Positions 58,379 to 64,000 of a DNA stretch of 64,000 nt are shown here, piece by piece (the stretch's first letter is position 1; each line of letters opens with the position of its first letter). The DNA lies in contig CM037871.1 of the NCBI GenBank assembly GCA_021292105.1, positions 23,308,057-23,372,056 on the forward strand, given 5' to 3'. Source of the stretch: Anadara kagoshimensis (Eukaryota; Mollusca; Bivalvia; Arcoida; Arcidae). A program made the translations under genes and the position numbers. The notes under the pieces are model-generated. The model did not search any database, was not told the DNA's origin, and worked only from the letters and a program-made list of their open reading frames with translations.

Positions 58379-59560
58379 TTCCCTTTTTCCCTCTGGCTGC
58401 CACCCTAGTGTTGTCTTTCAGTCATTTGTTCCCTCTTTCCTTAGTATGTGTCCGAATCAGTTCCACTTTCTTCTCCTGATCTCATAGCTTATGTTGTTAA
58501 GTCTAGCTGTTTTCAATATTTTTTTCATTAGGTATTTTCTGCAGGGGTTCAAAATTTCCTGGGTCCGAGGTCCGGGACCTATTGATTTTACCTTGGGGAC
58601 CATTAATATTAAAATTGTAAAAGTCCGCTGAACCTGCCATTTTTACCAGAATAATTCTACTTTTTCAATATAATTACATAATTGCACATGGATCTTTCAA
58701 TGTTGATATTGGACTTTCAAAACTAACCCTGGACCTTCCATTACAAAACATAATTATGAACCCCTGTTCTGTTGCCATTTTATTCTTAGTATCCTTCTGA
58801 GGCAATATGTTTGGAAGCCGTTTGTAAGAGGTGTTCATCTTTCTTCGTTCTTTTCCACGTTTTACTTTCATAAAACAATACTGGCCCTACTAAGGTCTTA
58901 AATAGGTGAACTTTGTATTTTTTCCAATTTTTTTGTCGTTCCAAATCCTTCTAAGTCTATTTCTTTGAATTTAATTGAAGCCCTATCCTTGATGCCTCTT
59001 CAGTCGTTTTCCTAGTCTTATCATTCAGGTCTTAGAATTTTGAGGATAAAAGTGCTATATCTTCCGCAAACCCAAGACCTAACAATAATGTTGTAAAGTC
59101 ACTTCTTATTTATCTTCTCACTCCATTTGTTGTTTTCTTTATCATCTAATCTACCATTAGTAGACATTACACATCCCTGTTTTATACCACTTTTAATAGT
59201 GAACCACTCTGATGTTTCATTTTCTTCAATGACAGCACATTCAAATCCCTCATACATCCCTCTTATAGCATTAGTGATTTTGGTTGGAATCCCATAGCTC
59301 TTCGTTATCGTCCAAAGGCTCTTCCTGTGCACCGAGTCGAATGCCTTTTCAAAGTCCACAAAGTATGTGTATATTGGAGTTCTGAATTAATTTGCTTGTT
59401 CCAGTATTTTTCTCAGGATGCTCTGTTGTTACTCTCCCTGGTCTAAATCCTGCATGTTCCTTCCTGAGTCTCTTGTCCACTCCTGTCTTAATCTTTGCAA
59501 TGACCATACAGCTAAATTCCTTGCTAATGACTGATAGTAAACACACTAGCAAATCTCACG
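58379..59560 (-). pseudogene. LINE-3, RT and C-terminal region (outer host)
   Basis: Minus strand: LVCLLSVISKEFSC and KRLRKEHAGFRPGR (59552-59450), then after a frameshift MDFEKAFDSVHRKSLW with the catalytic Asp (59359), WFTIKSGIKQGCVMS, LGLGFAEDIALLSSKF (DD changed to ED, ~59060), EEASRIGLQLNS and TWKRTKKDEHLLQTASKH (58840). After the MITE come RRRKWNWFGHILRK-like sequence and GWQPEGKRGRPKTTW at 58390. The rest of the protein is at 55550-55753. It is 5'-truncated at the same RT position as LINE-2. Its divergence, ED change and stops mark it as the oldest layer. Confidence 0.78.
58542..58766. mobile_element. Small hAT-like MITE, 225 bp
   Basis: The ends CAGGGGTTCAAAATT and, on the minus strand, CAGGGGTTCATAATT are inverted repeats. 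The interior has no coding frame. The flanks share CAGAA on both sides on the LINE strand, but a clean eight-base duplication is not visible. It splits the LINE-3 frame between RIKW and the QKIPNEK block. Confidence 0.78.
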
Positions 59561-59885
59561 CACATAATTAATTCTCAGAGGGTAATAATATTGTTCTCGT
59601 CGTGAATAGTAGCTTATGTTTAATAATATTTCTATATTATAGCTATCACCCCCTCAGTTCTTGCAATATGGAAATTTGAGTAATAAATTGCCAAAAAAAA
59701 TGCTACAGTATACGATATATTTTAATGCAGTTGCAAAATGTACTATAATTAAGGGGCTATTGGTCTTTAATATTGTCCATAGCATATTTTGCTTCAATAG
59801 AAAAGCATGATTTATAATTTATAATTAAATTACAAAAATTTCTAGTGTCAAACTGAAAATTCCATCTGGCGTAAAAGAGAAAAGT
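59561..59885. other. Unannotated stretch
   Basis: AT-rich; no feature recognised. Confidence 0.5.
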
Positions 59886-60352
59886 AGCTACCGGTACAGA
59901 AATAATACAGATGTTGAAAACTACCGGTACAGTTCTAACTTTCGACCACGGAAGGAAAACTTGCTTTATCAGTGTAAATACGAGTTTTGTAACATTCTGT
60001 ACATGAGTTAGGGAATCTAAGAATATTTTTCTACATATAGGTACTGATAATGGAACATACAATGTGAAATAATACATATTTTACATTATTTAACTAGAAG
60101 TGAGAAGCCCACGGCTCAACGTTTGATGATGTTCAGCATCATATTTATTATATAAGTTGACACTTTTCTAAGAGCATATGGCTACCACTAAAGCTTTATA
60201 TAGTAAAGATGTATTAAATAAAAGGGATAAACTAAATCCATTAAAATTGAGCTAGAAAGATAGATAATCAACAACCTCGTGTCTCTCGATACACCTTCTT
60301 CTCGCTTCGACGAACAGTAGCTACCTTTTTGCAGTTCCGTTCATACACTGTG
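59886..60352 (-). repeat. Dispersed element, inverted relative of 54448-54935
   Basis: Contains ACTACCGGTACAG repeats (59889-59935) at one end. At the other end, ACAGTAGCTACCTTTTTGCA and GTTCCGTTCATACACTGTG are the reverse complements of 54448-54497. Confidence 0.65.
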
Positions 60353-60596
60353 CATGTGATGATCATAAAAACGCCCTTGAAACTTGCTTGTTAGGTAGAC
60401 GTCTATGTGAGAATCGCAAAACATCGAGTCAAAGCACGCGTCTCTAAGATTCAATCTTCTAAAGGCATACTGTAGCGTTTTCCTCTGAAGTTAAGCGTAA
60501 TCACACACACAACTCAATCCCTTAGGAAGAGTATTGTATAAGTGGGGAAATCTTGACCAAAACGTGACAGGTCTGGAATCTGCCCGAAACAAGAGA

Positions 60597-60746
60597 AAAA
60601 TCTAAATCCCCCGATCGGAGGACAAAGCGTATTAGCGTTTTTGTGACTATAACATCACACATGCTTATCTCATTTGTTTGCCTAGAAACGGTCTTAAAAC
60701 CAAGTAAAAAATGATGGCCTTTTTTTAAAAATGGCCACGGGGTTCA
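60597..60746 (+). repeat. Dispersed repeat, inverted relative of 51941-52112
   Basis: Shares GTGACTATAACATC, CATTTGTTTGCCTAGAAACG, AAAAATGGCC or AAAAACGGCC, and GGGGTTCATTT or GGGGGATTCATTT with the reverse complement of 51941-52112. It is directly joined to the 60751 repeat. Confidence 0.8.
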
Positions 60747-60750
60747 TTTT

Positions 60751-61136
60751 TAACTCCAAAACATTTTCAATGTTTTGGCGTTATTGCTGTCGTTTGAAAA
60801 GATTATGTAACATTTCGCGGGGCAATTATGTTATCTCCCTTGATCATTATACATCTGCTATATCTGCAAAACTCACCGAACGGTAATACTCGGTTGTGTC
60901 TTATCTATTTCCGATTTCTTCCATATAAGGAAAACTCGCCGAATGGTACTACTCGGTTGTGTCTGTCTACTTCCGATTTCTTCCATATATGGAACACACT
61001 CATGAAATTTTAATTATGGCAGATATCTTTATTTGTAATCTCTCCAAAATGTTTTTAAGAAAAAACACCGTAAAAACCCATGTAATTTACACACTTTTTG
61101 AAAGTGAAAAAAGTTGAAGTTTAACGGATGTGTAAA
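60751..61136 (+). repeat. Dispersed 0.4-kb repeat, copy 2
   Basis: Second copy of the block at 17609-17998, including the internal ~63-bp tandem duplication around ACTCGGTTGTGTCT and TTCTTCCATATA. Confidence 0.85.
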
Positions 61137-63284
61137 CTGGTAAATGACTTCAATTTTTCTCTTGATATCAGAGACATATGTATCTGTTGATATATACGTT
61201 TCAGATGTAACATTAAGTTGAAATTTGGTGACAAAATAAAGATTTATAAATAAAATAAGGCATTTAAAATAATTTTATTGACTTCAATTGATGTTGAATG
61301 GTATGTAATACTTATATCTTCTGTTCAATTTCACTGGGACATTTAATACAGCCTATCGAGATCTGGGTCAATAAGACAATCTCAACCAATCAGATTTCAG
61401 ATTCTAAATATAGATTACTTCCTCTGTCGGTTATGGTCGAGTGTCACCCAAGCTGATGTTCATTGATGTGTGTATTATGATTCAGATAAGCTCCTATGTC
61501 GCGAAACTGTAAATTAACAACACAGGCATTTTGCAGTTTGTAGATTAATATATCATGACACCCTTTTCCATAATTTTGATTTGATAAAAATGATTAAATT
61601 TATTCATATTTACTTTACAAGACTAGAAGTCTATCAACAATTTAGCCTAAAAATCACCTGCGTATATAACACAACCTGCCAAAGGCAGCGGACACCCTAA
61701 CAACCATCCGACTGGCAAAAAAAAAAATAAAAATATTGTCTTGAACGGTCATGCCATCCTTGGAAACAAATTGCTGATCAAAAAATAATTTAAGAAATCA
61801 TAAAAACTAACCATAGCGATAAAAGTAATAGTTTCAACCCAGGTGTTACGATAAACCTTACCAATTTCATTCATAAAAATTCTGATTGTCACTTGATAAT
61901 TAATCTGTTAATTAGAAGTAAATACTCCGGTTCTTAAAGCATGGCCCACAAATCGGATAAAAAAATTATCGATGAAATGCCGAATTGAAAATCAGTCATT
62001 CAGTTTTTTCCTCGATAACGGACAAGCCTTGTATTGTTAATTTCGACTGAGTTAGTTCACGATCTAAGTCGTTATATCGTAAAATCAATGTAATAAGTAA
62101 TCAGTATTAACTGTCTAATAATCAACCCAAGGGTTGATCCTCTAATCACTAAATTAAATTCCGAGTCCATGCGCGTGTTCAACAAACGGTGTAAACAAAA
62201 ATCCCTACAAGATCAATATAGCTTTTCTTAAAAAATCAAAGTTACCACTAACGGAACAAAATAGTTTACAAATACATTATTTTTAATCACATTTCAAACA
62301 ATTTTCATCTTGGAAAAAATTAAATACATTGTAATGTCTATCTGCCCGTTTTTAGTCAGATGAAAGTATCGGAAGATCGGGAATTCCCATAGTTGACATG
62401 TACTGAATGGGGGAATTCTACAAGTTTTCTTATCCAATGAAATTCATTGATAACGTCAGTTCCTGAAAAATGTCTGTGTACCGACAGAACTTCTGGTCTT
62501 GTGCAAGAGTTTTAATTTCAATCAACTTTCACTTTCAAAGAAAATTAAAGCACTTAATACAGGTATGGCTTTATTGAGCTTACATTAAAATCGTAAATAC
62601 ATCGTAAAATACATGTCCTCCCATGTTACAATCATGACTCCATCACGCAAATACACAACGCAACAGAAGCATAAAATTAACACTAACAACAAAACAACAT
62701 CGTTTCTTCTTGTTTTTCAACATTTATTAGAAGAATATGTATCAAGTGTTCCAACTGAATTCCAGCAATATCGTGTGGATTGCAGATGCAAAAATTACCG
62801 TCCAAAATTAGACGGAATTTGAAAATTAGTAGGGTGTCCGAAAACATAGCGGACCGATTAAGGTAACGAACTGAAAGCACATGGCAGAATCTGTCAGATT
62901 GTAGTCTTTCCCGTTTTTGGTGACTGTTTCGATGAATAACGTATTCCATTAATAAACTGAAGAAAGAAAGGAAGCATCTGAAAGTAGGTTCTTTCAAATG
63001 AAATATAAGCTCATTCTTTTATCAGAATTATTTTCTTACCACATGTGGGGCTCACAGTGGGATGAAGTTACATGGGCATGTAAAATCAATAAAACAGTTT
63101 TTATCAGACCATTTAATACATTACAATTGTAATTACTTGTAATTTTATTGTTGTAGAAAAATATGTTGGACATTTGAGTCGTCCAAATAATTATCAATTA
63201 ATTTATGTTAAACCCCTTGTTTAGATGGAAATTATTCAAGTATTAGCCAAGGCGCTATAGGTAGGGCAAGAACAGTTTATACCA
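61137..63284. other. Unannotated stretch
   Basis: No gene, RNA or repeat is clearly supported over 2.1 kb. A short palindrome TCAACCCAAGGGTTGA lies at 62123. The overlapping frames at 62613-62822 (plus) and 62683-62997 (minus) have no recognised domain. Confidence 0.5.
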
Positions 63285-63355
63285 ATCCAAGACATTGGGG
63301 GAGGGGGGTATAAAAGAATCACCTTGTCCGTCTGTCTGTCTGTCTGCCCCGCTTT
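63285..63355 (+). repeat. 5' leader of the short satellite copy
   Basis: ATTGGGGGAGGGGGGTATAA is followed by CCTTGTCCGTCTGTCTGTCT and then enters the first monomer. The (GTCT)n leader is probably the element's 5' boundary region, which the big array does not show because its start lies outside the window. Confidence 0.65.
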
Positions 63356-63804
63356 GTGTCCGGAACATAACTTTTGAACCGTAGCACCTAGGATTATCAA
63401 ACTTGGTATGTGGATGCATCATGGGAAGGCGATGTGTCATGTATCAAATTTAGGTCACTGTGACCTTGACTTTGACTTTTGACATCTATGATAGTAAAAC
63501 CTTGTGCATCTTCATGTCTGGAACATAACTTTTGAACCGTAGCACCTAGGATTATCAAACTTTGTATGTGGATGCATCATGGGAAGGCGATGTGTCATGT
63601 ACCAAATATAGGTCAGTGTGACCTTGACTTTGACCTTTGACCTCTATGATAGTAAACCTTGTGCATCTTTGTGTCCGGAACAGAACGTTTGTACCGTAGC
63701 ACCTAGGATTATTAAACTTGGTATTTGGATGCATCATGGGAAGGCGATGTGTCATGTACCAAATTTAGGTCACTGTGACCTTGACTTTGACCTTTGACCT
63801 ATGA
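63356..63804 (+). repeat. Three-monomer satellite copy
   Basis: Three ~157-bp monomers (starting 63356, ~63515 and 63671) match the 1-16970 array. The first two read CATAACTTTTGAACCGTAGC where the array has CAGAACTTTTGTACCGTAGC; the third is closer to the array. The copy ends at the same TGACCT-ATGATATGAGGGG junction as the array. Confidence 0.95.
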
Positions 63805-64000
63805 TATGAGGGGTACTCATTTTGTGTAATCAATTCCTCTTACAGCTTTTAACCAAGAAGTCTGAAACTTTGCAGGATGTTTCTATATACATTGAACATG
63901 TGCACCTCCTATTTTGTTGGATTATATTATTTTGCTCATATTTTATGGGTAGTTTAACTTGGTCATTTTTCAACAATATTCCATATAAGGGAAACCTATT
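63805..64000 (+). repeat. 3' flank of the short satellite copy
   Basis: Matches 16971-17148 throughout: TATGAGGGGTACTCATTTTG, AACCAAGAAGTCTGAAACTT and GTCATTTTTCAACAATATTC. It continues past the window edge with what may be the start of another 178-bp flank unit (ATATAAGGGAAACC against ATATGAGGGGTACT). Confidence 0.92.

Overview
The window is AT-rich, intron- and repeat-dominated animal DNA with no intact host gene. I infer a marine mollusc, most likely a bivalve. The reasons are a ~158-bp satellite flanked by fixed non-satellite sequence (the pattern of bivalve 'pearl'/Helitron-like elements and old bivalve satellites), several tRNA-headed SINEs of one family, RTE-like LINEs, mariner, hAT, Polinton and a Penelope-like reverse transcriptase, with no bacterial operon signatures. 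The assignment rests on element types remembered from bivalve genomes, not on a search.

Layout. 1-16970: one uninterrupted satellite array of about 107 monomers, with larger amplification units of ~4.87 kb (31 monomers) and 1419 bp (9 monomers). 16971-20660: the array's 3' flank, a dispersed 0.4-kb repeat, a 1.7-kb element carrying eight ~145-bp internal repeats, and a SINE. 20.7-29.2 kb: sparse sequence with SINEs, two decayed LINE fragments and a TIR-to-TIR mariner (27960-29165) with an internal inversion. 29.2-35.1 kb: a long inverted-repeat pair enclosing a decayed gene of an uncharacterised protein family, a minisatellite encoding 15-residue repeats, and a perfect 33-bp hairpin. 35.1-42.4 kb: a broken Polinton DNA polymerase B split by a 4.0-kb TTAA-flanked TIR element that is full of a GTAACGTATGTAAC-type motif. 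44.7-47.2 kb: a reverse-transcriptase element with terminal inverted repeats, whose deletion derivative lies inside the TTAA element. 47.2-50.0 kb: a nearly full-length LINE with endonuclease and RT remnants, minus strand. 50.8-55.4 kb: three SINEs, microsatellites and a minus-strand hammerhead ribozyme motif (53785-53828). 55.5-59.6 kb: a nested stack in which one LINE is interrupted by another LINE (13-bp target duplication), a 1.3-kb hAT-type element (8-bp target duplication) and a small hAT-like MITE. 59.9-61.1 kb: a mosaic of repeats found elsewhere in the window. 63.3-64.0 kb: a short three-monomer copy of the satellite with the same 3' flank as the big array.

How the parts relate. The strongest links are structural. 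The giant array and the three-monomer copy end at the same junction, so the satellite looks like the expanded core of a mobile element. Every normal monomer carries a perfect palindromic AGGTCA/TGACCT site next to further half-sites, the arrangement nuclear receptors bind. The 18-19.7 kb element independently repeats AGGTCAAGGTCA. No pathway or operon logic applies. The open reading frames in the window are mostly chance frames in repeats or broken transposon proteins.
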